A stretch of 64,000 nucleotides of DNA from Microbispora hainanensis (GTDB lineage: Bacteria > Actinomycetota > Actinomycetes > Streptosporangiales > Streptosporangiaceae): positions 682,001-746,000 of the forward strand of contig NZ_CP108086.1 of the NCBI RefSeq assembly GCF_036186745.1. The letters are read 5' to 3'. Below the pieces are notes generated by a model. It was not told the origin of the DNA. It saw nothing but the letters and a program-made list of their open reading frames with translations, and ran no database searches. Position numbers and translations under genes: made by a program. This document shows, piece after piece, positions 1 to 7,361 of this stretch. Each line of letters opens with the position of its first letter. Position 1 is the first letter of the stretch.

Positions 1-110
1 CCGGTCATCAGCTCGCAGCCGCGCTCGTATCCGCGGCCCCCGAGGTGCATCTCCTCGGGGTCGGTCAGCCCGGTGACCCCCTCCATGTCCACCGACAGGT
101 AGATCTTCAT
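1..110 (-). CDS. M55 family D-aminopeptidase (DppA-like), N-terminal part only
   Basis: Reading the minus strand from the ATG at 108-110 gives an open frame that runs off the left edge of the window. It begins MKIYLSVDMEGVTGL, the characteristic start of the M55 (DppA) zinc D-aminopeptidase family, where Asp8 and Glu10 of the SVDMEG motif bind metal; both are present. Family members hydrolyse D-amino-acid peptides, often linked to cell-wall peptide recycling. The ATG overlaps the TGA of the upstream PP-loop gene (ATGA), so the two are translationally coupled. Only about 36 residues are visible, so the integrity of the rest cannot be judged. Confidence 0.85.
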   Translation of the reverse strand, partial: MKIYLSVDMEGVTGLTDPEEMHLGGRGYERGCELMT

Positions 111-1333
111 ATCGCCGCCCATGCCTCCACCTGGCGCTGCTCGTCCGCGGTCATGAGCCCGACCTGCTCCCGCATGTACGCGCCGACTCGTTCGCGCCAG
201 GGCTCCGGCGTCTCGTCGATCGAGGGCGGGTAACAGCGGTCCATCCAGCGGGTGGACTCGACAGTCGCCTTGAGGTACTCCGCCGCCTTCGCGAACGGTG
301 TGTCCTCGATCCCCGGCACCCGCGCGCAGCCGTACTCGATCGTCTCCTGGCCAGAGTACGGCGGCGGCTGCTGCCAGGCGCGTGCGGGGACCGACCGGGC
401 GGTGAGCGTCGTCGTGATCGGCCGCCCCTCGACGGCGGCGAGGATCAGCTCCTTGCGCAGGCACTTGCCGCACTTCCGGCATGGTCCCGAGGCGTCGCCC
501 CGCAGGCACCAGCGCACCAGGTGCGCGAGATCGGAGCCCAGCGCCATGCGCATGGTCACGGGCTCGCTCACGCCCCCGACCGGGAGCACCAGCGGGAGCC
601 CCGCGGCCGCGTACAGCGGGGCCCATTTCCCCTGCGGCGCCCACATGGGGTTGTCCGGGGTGTAGCGGTTGACGTAGCGGTCGCTGCCGAGCCAGCGCGA
701 CCCGATCTCGTAGCCCAGCGCGACGCCGCCGAGGTCGAGGAGGTCGGCGAGGAGCAGCGCCCCCACCGTGACGGCGTGGTGCTCGGGGAAGCCGGGCCGG
801 GGACGGCTCAGCAGGAACTCCAGGTCCGACTGGGCGATGTGGAGTTCGCGGCCGGTCTGCCGGGCGAGCTGGGCCAGCACGTCCGAGCGGTAGTGCGTCC
901 ACCGGTTGGGCACCCGGGGGTGACTGACCCGCTGGAAGTGCACGAACGGCGCGTCGGGGAACATCGCGGCCACCGCCATCGAGTCGGCGCCCCCGCTGTA
1001 GGAGATGGCGAGGCGGGTGCCGCGCCTGGCGTCCGCCCCGACCGGCCCGGCGTCCACGCCCCACGCCGTACGGAACGCCTCGGCGAGCCCGGCGGAGATC
1101 GGCCGGTCGAAGGTCACCCGCCGCCTGGTCCACGGCGCGACGACGGTCCACGCCGCGACCGCGAGCAGGTCGGGATGGGGGGACGCGCCGGCGTCCCCTG
1201 TCCGGACGTGGCAGGAGTTGGTCCGCAGTTCGACGGGGTGGCCGTCGGTGCAGGCCCCCGTCGTCTCGTCCTCCGGGTCGAGCCGGAAGACCAGCCGCCA
1301 CACGTCCGCGTCACGCGTCCATCGCACCCGCAC
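107..1333 (-). CDS. PP-loop ATP pyrophosphatase-like protein of unknown function
   Basis: A 408-residue protein. The motif SYSGGADSM near residue 112 is the SGGxDS pyrophosphate loop of the N-type ATP pyrophosphatase superfamily (QueC, tRNA thiolases, asparagine synthetase C-domains), which adenylates a substrate before attack by a nucleophile. A later cysteine cluster, CRKCGKC near residue 285, resembles the zinc-binding Cys motifs of QueC-like enzymes. The N-terminal 100 residues show no motif I recognise. The gene lies 6 bases after the stop of the coiled-coil gene and overlaps the M55 peptidase start, so the three form one operon. The substrate is unknown. Neighbours suggest cell-wall or amino-acid chemistry rather than queuosine synthesis, but that is inference. 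Confidence 0.75.
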   Translation of the reverse strand: MRVRWTRDADVWRLVFRLDPEDETTGACTDGHPVELRTNSCHVRTGDAGASPHPDLLAVAAWTVVAPWTRRRVTFDRPISAGLAEAFRTAWGVDAGPVGADARRGTRLAISYSGGADSMAVAAMFPDAPFVHFQRVSHPRVPNRWTHYRSDVLAQLARQTGRELHIAQSDLEFLLSRPRPGFPEHHAVTVGALLLADLLDLGGVALGYEIGSRWLGSDRYVNRYTPDNPMWAPQGKWAPLYAAAGLPLVLPVGGVSEPVTMRMALGSDLAHLVRWCLRGDASGPCRKCGKCLRKELILAAVEGRPITTTLTARSVPARAWQQPPPYSGQETIEYGCARVPGIEDTPFAKAAEYLKATVESTRWMDRCYPPSIDETPEPWRERVGAYMREQVGLMTADEQRQVEAWAAI

Positions 1334-1339
1334 GACCGG

Positions 1340-1708
1340 TCACCCCGCCCGCCCGGGAGCGCCCACCCGCGCCGACAGGTCGTCGATCGCCTGCCAGATG
1401 CGCATCTCGTTCTGCAGCAGCGTGTCCACCGCCGCAGCGATCTCGGTGGCCAGCCGGTGCGCCTCGGCCGCCTTGGGGTCGGCGGCCGGGGTGGGCGCGG
1501 CGGCCGGTTTCACCGGCGCCGTGGAGATCCGCCGCAGCCGGTCGACCTCCTCACGCAGCCCCACGACCTCGCGGCGGAGCATCTGGACCTCCCAGATGGC
1601 GTCCTTCAGGTCCTGCCGGTGATCGGGTTTGGTGACGTATCGAGAGTCGAGCCGGGACAGCAGCGCCCGGCGCAGCCGTGACAGGCCCAGCACTCGCAAC
1701 CGCATCAT
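1340..1708 (-). CDS. small coiled-coil protein, hypothetical
   Basis: A basic N-terminus is followed by a heptad-like segment (WEVQMLRREVVGLREEVDRL), a proline/alanine linker and a second helical segment. There is no signal peptide and no catalytic motif. It is the first gene of the operon with the PP-loop protein and M55 peptidase, which starts 6 bases downstream. The start is uncertain: ATG codons at 1708, 1705 and 1729 and a TTG at 1768 are all in frame, and none has a convincing ribosome binding site; 1708 is used here. It could be a scaffold or oligomerisation partner of the PP-loop protein. Function unknown. Confidence 0.6.
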   Translation of the reverse strand: MMRLRVLGLSRLRRALLSRLDSRYVTKPDHRQDLKDAIWEVQMLRREVVGLREEVDRLRRISTAPVKPAAAPTPAADPKAAEAHRLATEIAAAVDTLLQNEMRIWQAIDDLSARVGAPGRAG

Positions 1709-1841
1709 GGACCGCCACGATAGTGGCATTTTGGAGCGTTTCTTGACGCAAAATTTGAAGTCGCTCAAAGGACCCTGGGAAGCCGCGATAAGGCCGGTTC
1801 GCGTCGGTCGCGCCTCTCACCACGCAATACAGTCGGCGGTT

Positions 1842-4574
1842 GTGCTTTACGGCAGATCGGCGGAGACGGCCGCGATAGACGACCTGATCGCCCGGGCCGG
1901 GAAGGGTCAGGGCGGCGCGCTCGTGCTGCGCGGCGAGGCCGGTGCGGGCAAGACGGCGCTGCTCGACCTGGCGGCCTCCCGCGGCGCGCCCATGCGCGTG
2001 CTGCGCACCACGGGGGTCGAGGCGGAGGCCGACCTGGCGTTCGCCGCCCTCCACCAGTTGCTGCTGCCGGTGACCGGGCTGCTCGACGCGCTGCCGGAAC
2101 CGCAGGCCGAGGCCGTACGCGGCGCGCTCGGGCTGGCCCCCGCCGGTTCGGGCGACCGGTTCCTGCTGGCGGCCGGGGTGCTGTCGCTGCTGGCCTAGGC
2201 CGCCGCGCCGGACGGGCTCATCTGCGTCGTGGACGACTTCCAGTGGGTGGACCGGCCGTCGGCCGACGCCCTGCTGTTCGCCGCCAGGCGGCTGCGCACC
2301 GAACCGATCGCGATGCCGCTGGCCGTACGCGGCGACACGCCGGTGCCGGGCCTGCCCTCGCTGGAGATCGCCGGGCTGGCCGAACCTGCGGCCGCCGAGC
2401 TGCTCGACGCCGGCTTCACGCTCGCGCCGCCGGTCAGGCGCGAGCTCGTGGCGCTGACCGGGGGCAACCCGCTGGCGCTGCGCGAGACGGCGCGGCTGCT
2501 CACGGACGCCCAGCGGGCCGGTCGGGAACCGCTGCCCGACCCCCTGCCCGGTGGAAGCCGGCTCTTCGGCGACCGGGTGGCCGCGTTGTCCGCGGGGGCA
2601 CGGCTGACCGCCCTACTGGCGGCGGTCGAGAGCGATCTCGGCCTGGTGCTGCGGGCCGCCGAGCGGCTGGGCGCGGACGAGGCGGCGCTGCCCGAGCTGG
2701 AGTCGGCCGGGCTCGCGGGCGTGTCCGGGACGCGCGTGCGGTTCCGCCATCCGCTGATCCGGTCGGCGGTGTACGAGGCGGCCTCCCCCGCCGCACGCCG
2801 CGAGGCGCACGCGGCACTGGCCGAGGTGTCGGATGCGTCCGAGATATCTGAGGGAGACCGGCGGGCCTGGCATCTGGCCGGGGCCGCGCTCGGTCAGGAC
2901 GAATCGGTCGCCGCCGCCCTCGCGCGGGCCGCGGAGCGGGCCCGGGACCGAGGCGGCTATGGCGCCGCCGCCACCGCCCTGACCAGGGCCGCCGAGCTCA
3001 CCCCCGCACCGCTCGTGCGCGCCCGGCGGCTCACGGACGCCGCCGAGGCCGCGTGGCTCGGGGGCCGTCCCGGCCAGGCCGAGTCGCTGCTGGCCGAGGC
3101 ACGCGAGCTCGCCGGGGCGGACACCGCGCTGACCATGGAGATCGCCCGGCTCCGCGGACGCTTCGAGCTCAACTCCGGCAACGCCGCGGAGGCCGTACGG
3201 ATCCTCGCGGCGGGCGACACCCTGGACATGCTGGCCGACGCCTCGGAGGCGGCGTCGTACGTCGGCGACACGGCGGCCATGATCGAGATCGGGCGGCGGG
3301 CGGCGGCCTTCCCCGAAGGGTTCCTGCGCGACGTGGTCGCCGGCATCGGCGCGACGCTCGCGGGCGACGGCGGGCACGACCTGCTCAGGCGGGCGCTCGG
3401 CCGTACGGGTGAGCTGCGCGAGGCGGCCGATTTCCTGTGGGCGACGGCGGCGGCCAGCCATCTGGGCGAGGTGGACCTGTCCGCCGAGCTGGCCGAGCGG
3501 GCCGGGCGCGTGGCCAGGGTCTCGGGGATGGCCGGCCAGCTTCCCGTGGTGCTGGAGTTCGTCGCCACCGCGGAGCGGCTCGCCGGGCGCCTCGCCGAGA
3601 GCCGGGCCGTCTCGGAGGAGGGCCTGGAGCTGGCGCGCGAGGCCGGATATGCGAACACCGTGGCGGCCCACCTGGCCAACCTCGCGGCCGTGGCGGCCCT
3701 GCGCGGCGAGGAGGAGGCCTGCGCCCGGCATGCCGGGGAGGCGCTCGCCATCGCCGTCCCCCACCGGGTGGGCCTGCGCGCCGGGCTCGCGGCGTACGCC
3801 CTGGCCATGCTCGACCTGTGCCTCGGCCGGTTCGCCGCCGCCCACGACCGGTTCACCGCGATCGCCGCCGCGGGCCCGGGAGCCGGTCATCCCACCGTGG
3901 TCTGGCGGAGCACGCCCGACCGGATCGAGGCCGCCGTCGGCGCGGGCGACGCCGACGCCGCCCGTGCGGCCCTGGAGGCGTACGAGCGCTGGTCGTCCCA
4001 TGCGGGGACGGCCGAGTCGCGGGCGCTGCTCGCCCGGTGCCGCGGCCTGGTCCTGCCGGACGACCAGGCGGTCGAGGCGCTCGGCGAGGCGTCGCGCCTG
4101 CACGCCAACCCGTTCGAGGCGGCCAGGACGGGACTGCTGCTGGGCGAGCGGCTGCGCCGTACGCACCGGCCGGGAGAGGCCAGGGCGCACCTGCGAGCGG
4201 CGCTGGAGACGTTCCGGCGGGCGGGAGCCGATCCGTGGGCGCGGCGCGCGTACGGCGAGCTGCGCGCGGCGGGCGAGAGCGTCCGGCCGGAAGAGAACGG
4301 GCCGGAGGAGAACGGGCCGGAGACGCCCGTGGCGGTGCCGGACGTGCGGGGGACGGCGCTCGACGCGCTCACCCCGCAGGAGCTGCGCATCGCCACCCTG
4401 GTGGCGGATGGCGCGACCAGCAAGGAGATCGCCGCCCGGCTGTTCCTGAGCCCGCGCACGGTCGAATATCACCTGTACAAGATCTATCCGAAGCTCGGCA
4501 TCACCTCGCGTACGGAGCTGGCGCGGCTAGTAGTTCTACGGAAGGCGCCGGCGGCCCCGCGCAGCATGCTTTAG
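1842..4574 (+). pseudogene. LAL-type LuxR family ATPase regulator interrupted by an in-frame TAG
   Basis: The frame opens at GTG 1842 (VLYGRSAE, the usual LAL start) and would encode about 910 residues. It contains a Walker A loop GEAGAGKT near residue 34, a Walker B stretch VVDDFQWVD, a long TPR-like alpha-helical middle and a C-terminal LuxR helix-turn-helix (LTPQELRIATLVADGATSKE). A TAG at 2196-2198 (residue 119) interrupts it between Walker A and Walker B; the same frame resumes at once with no shift. GAG (Glu) would fit the context, so one G-to-T change explains it. The downstream part has an internal GTG at 2229 but would lack Walker A. It may be a recent nonsense mutation, readthrough or sequencing error. 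The start is divergent from the coiled-coil operon. Confidence 0.85.
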
Positions 4575-4577
4575 CCC

Positions 4578-5447
4578 ATGCCAAACATCTGGAGTGAAGA
4601 GTTCGGGGCCGCGGCCGACGCGCCGATCGTGCTGGTGATGGGGTCGATGTCGCAGGGGATCCTGTGGCCGGACGCGTTCGTGGGCCGGCTCGTCGCGGGC
4701 GGCCGGCGCGTGATCCGCTACGACCACCGCGACACCGGGATGTCCGACGTCGTCGACTTCTCGAAGGATCCGTACACATGGGATGACATCAAGGACGACG
4801 TGCTGCGGGTGATGGACGCGCACGGATTGGACAGCGCGCATCTGGTCTGCCACTCGGCGGGCGGGCTGCTCGGGCAGCTGATCGCGGTGGAGCGGCCGGA
4901 GCGCGTGCGGACGCTCACCGTCGTCGCCTCGTCGCCGCTCGGCGGTGGTGAGGGCGCGGTGCTCATGCGGGCGCTGATGGGCGAGCCGCAGCCCGAGGGC
5001 AGCCTGCCCGAGCCCACGCCGGAGTTCGTCGCGTTCTACCGCGAGGTGATCGCCGCGCCGCCGCCGCGCGACCGGCGGGAGCGCATCGAGCGCATGATCG
5101 CGGAGGACCGCGTGCTGCACGGCACCGGCCTGCCGTTCGACGAGGACGCCTCGCGCAGGCTGGCCGAGCGCGTGTACGACCGGGCGCGGGACCTCGACGC
5201 GGCGGCCAACCACCGGCTCGCGGCGGCGGCCAAGCCCGGCTTCGAGCCGGTGGGCGTCCTGCACCGGATCGAGGCGCCCACCCTGGTCGTCGAGGGCACG
5301 CACGAGCCCGCCAAGCCGGGCCACGGGGCCGTCATCGCCGAGCGGATCCCCGGCGCCCGGCTGATGACGGTCAAGGGAATGGGCCACACCCTGCCGCCCG
5401 AGGTGCACGCCGAGCTGGCCGGCGCCGTCCTCGCCCACACGGCATGA
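4578..5447 (+). CDS. alpha/beta hydrolase, RdmC-like
   Basis: A 289-residue alpha/beta hydrolase starting 3 bases after the LAL stop, so probably co-transcribed with it. The segment RVIRYDHRDTGMSD and the nucleophile elbow CHSAGG (Ser93) follow the pattern of the aclacinomycin methylesterase RdmC group; a Gly usually found two residues before the Ser is Cys91 here. The C-terminal GMGHTLPPEV supplies the likely catalytic His. No signal peptide is seen, so it is probably cytoplasmic. The substrate is unknown; related proteins act on esters, but many are uncharacterised. Confidence 0.8.
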   Translation: MPNIWSEEFGAAADAPIVLVMGSMSQGILWPDAFVGRLVAGGRRVIRYDHRDTGMSDVVDFSKDPYTWDDIKDDVLRVMDAHGLDSAHLVCHSAGGLLGQLIAVERPERVRTLTVVASSPLGGGEGAVLMRALMGEPQPEGSLPEPTPEFVAFYREVIAAPPPRDRRERIERMIAEDRVLHGTGLPFDEDASRRLAERVYDRARDLDAAANHRLAAAAKPGFEPVGVLHRIEAPTLVVEGTHEPAKPGHGAVIAERIPGARLMTVKGMGHTLPPEVHAELAGAVLAHTA

Positions 5448-5451
5448 CCCG

Positions 5452-6225
5452 TCAGCGGCCGGTGAATTTAGGGCGGCGCTTCTCGGCGAAGGCCGTCATG
5501 CCCTCCCGGGCGTCCTGGGTCGCGAACAGGCCGGAGAACTGGAGGCGTTCGATCTCCAGGCCGGTGTCGAGGTCGGTCTCGAGGCCGTGGTCGATCGCGA
5601 GCTTGGCCGCCCGCACCGCGGCGACCGGCCCCTGGGCGAAGGTCGCGGCGAGTTCGAGCGCCGCGGTGTAGACCTCGCCGTCGGGCACCACCCTGTCGAC
5701 CAGGCCGATGGCGAGCGCCTCGGCGGCGTCAACGTGCCGCCCGGTGAAGATCAGGTCCTTGGCCCGGGCGGGCCCGACGAGCCGGGGCAGGCGCTGGGTG
5801 CCGCCCGCGCCGGGGATGATCCCGAGGGTGATCTCCGGCTGGCCGAGCTTCGCGCTCTGCCCGGCCACCCGGAAGTCGGCGCACAGCGCGAGCTCGCAGC
5901 CGCCGCCCAGGGCATATCCGGTGATCGCCGCGATGACCGGCTTGCCGATCCGCGCGACCGCGGTGAAGCAGTCCTGCAGAGTGCGCGAGTGCACGGCCAT
6001 GTCGGCGTAGGACATGACCGCCATCTCCTTGATGTCGGCGCCGGCCGCGAAGACCCGTTCGCCGCCGTAGACGATGACCGCGTGCGTGTTCGGATCGGCG
6101 TCCACGAGGCGCGCGGCCTCCGCGATCTCCTCCTGGACCTGCCGGTTCAGCGCGTTCATCTTCGGCCGGTCGAGCCGGATCGTGGCGACGTGCTCGGAGA
6201 TCTCGACCCTGACGAATTCACCCAT
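5452..6225 (-). CDS. enoyl-CoA hydratase/isomerase family protein
   Basis: About 257 residues with the crotonase fold. The oxyanion-hole segment AAGADIKEM and both catalytic glutamates of true hydratases are present (GGGCELAL and GQPEITLGIIPG), so hydration of trans-2-enoyl-CoA to 3-hydroxyacyl-CoA is the likely reaction. The start at 6225 (MGEFVRVEI) follows a GGTGGGGG stretch; an ATG 12 bases upstream is also possible. It is convergent with the alpha/beta hydrolase (4 bases apart) and has no other beta-oxidation gene beside it. Confidence 0.88.
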   Translation of the reverse strand: MGEFVRVEISEHVATIRLDRPKMNALNRQVQEEIAEAARLVDADPNTHAVIVYGGERVFAAGADIKEMAVMSYADMAVHSRTLQDCFTAVARIGKPVIAAITGYALGGGCELALCADFRVAGQSAKLGQPEITLGIIPGAGGTQRLPRLVGPARAKDLIFTGRHVDAAEALAIGLVDRVVPDGEVYTAALELAATFAQGPVAAVRAAKLAIDHGLETDLDTGLEIERLQFSGLFATQDAREGMTAFAEKRRPKFTGR

Positions 6226-6247
6226 GGCCCCCACCATAAGGGGGAGA

Positions 6248-7306
6248 TCAGCGGCCGAGCGGGAGGGGCCGCGAGGGCGTGGCCGCCATCGCGGCGGTGA
6301 CCTCGTGGTAGACGCGCTCGTATCCTCTGATCATCACGGGCACGTCGAAGTGCCGGACGACGCGGTCGCGCACCGCGTGCGGGTCCAGCGCGGAGACCGC
6401 CTCGATCGCGGCGGGCAGCTCCTCGGGCGTGTCGCGGATGTAGCCGGTCACGCCGTCCACCACGATCTCGGGCGCCGCGCCCCGCCGCAGCGCCACCACC
6501 GGGGTGCCGCAGGCCATCGCCTCGATCATGACCATGCCGAAGGGCTCGTCCCAGAGCAGCGGGAACACCAGGCACCGGGCCCGGGAGAACAGGTCGCTCT
6601 TGAGCCGCTCGTCCGCCTCCCCCAGGTATTCGACGCCGGGCCCGAGCAGCGGCTCGATCCGTTCGCGGAAGTAGGCCCGCTCCGCCGGCTCGGTGCGCCT
6701 GCCGACCAGCAGGATGCGGCGGCCCGCCGCCCGCGCCGCCTCGATCGCGAGGTGCGCGCCCTTGTCGGGGCTGAGCCGCCCCAGCCACAGCACCCAGTCG
6801 TCCTTGCGCTCCCGGAACGGCCACGCGGCGACGTCCACCGCGTTGTGCACCCGCCCCACCCAGTTGAGGCCGGGCGCCTGGGCGCGCTGGGCCGAGGAGA
6901 TGGCCACCAGGGACACGTCCGTGCCGAGGCTCCGGTAGTAGTCGCCCAGCTCCCCGCTCACGTCGCTGTGGCAGGTGACGACCGTCGGCACGAGCCGCCC
7001 CCCGGCGGTGAGCGGCCCGGCCAGCGAGTGGTCGTGGACGACGTCCACCTCCAGGCCCCGCAGGAGGCGGGCCGCCTCGGCCGCGTGCACCACCTCGGGG
7101 AAGGGCTCGCCGATCCGGTCCGAGGGCGGCTCGTCGTAGGTCCGCAGATCCACCTCGCGGCCGGCCCCGATGACGGTGACCCGGTGCCCGCGCGCCCGCA
7201 GACCACGGACCAGCGTGGCGGTCACCGCCTCGATGCCGCCGTACGCGCGGGGCGGCACGTCATACCACGGCGGGGCGATCATCCCGATGTGCAGGGCCTG
7301 TGCCAT
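6248..7306 (-). CDS. GT4 family glycosyltransferase
   Basis: A 352-residue GT-B glycosyltransferase of family 4. The N-terminal domain starts with IGMIAPPWYDVPPRAYGGIE (donor/acceptor glycine loop). The C-terminal domain carries VLWLGRLSPDKG and the E-x7-E type motif around PFGMVMIEAMACGTPVVA, which binds the nucleotide sugar. It lies downstream of glgP on the same strand but behind a strong hairpin, so it is probably a separate unit. It could act in glycan, glycolipid or secondary-metabolite glycosylation. The N-terminal pattern does not look like the maltose-1-phosphate synthase GlgM, so a role in the nearby glucan pathway is not assumed. Confidence 0.82.
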   Translation of the reverse strand: MAQALHIGMIAPPWYDVPPRAYGGIEAVTATLVRGLRARGHRVTVIGAGREVDLRTYDEPPSDRIGEPFPEVVHAAEAARLLRGLEVDVVHDHSLAGPLTAGGRLVPTVVTCHSDVSGELGDYYRSLGTDVSLVAISSAQRAQAPGLNWVGRVHNAVDVAAWPFRERKDDWVLWLGRLSPDKGAHLAIEAARAAGRRILLVGRRTEPAERAYFRERIEPLLGPGVEYLGEADERLKSDLFSRARCLVFPLLWDEPFGMVMIEAMACGTPVVALRRGAAPEIVVDGVTGYIRDTPEELPAAIEAVSALDPHAVRDRVVRHFDVPVMIRGYERVYHEVTAAMAATPSRPLPLGR

Positions 7307-7318
7307 GGTGCTGGTCTT

Positions 7319-7355
7319 ACCCCTCCCACCTGCGAAGAAAGCAGGAGGGAGGGGT
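7319..7355 (-). terminator. intrinsic terminator hairpin after glgP
   Basis: ACCCCTCCC at 7319-7327 pairs perfectly with GGGAGGGGT at 7347-7355. Five further inner pairs follow after one A-A mismatch, and the loop is GAAGAAA. It lies immediately 3' of the glgP stop on the minus strand and before the glycosyltransferase start. No T-tract is needed in actinomycete terminators. Confidence 0.75.
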
Positions 7356-7361
7356 GATCGA

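Noticed and set aside
2613-4472. Long minus-strand open frame opposite the LAL gene
   Set aside because: Typical GC-rich antisense shadow; Arg/Pro/Gly-rich translation, no domain, while the plus strand has clear family homology.
6248-7306. GT4 protein as the maltose-1-phosphate synthase GlgM
   Set aside because: N-terminal motif does not match GlgM, and a strong terminator separates it from glgP; function left open.
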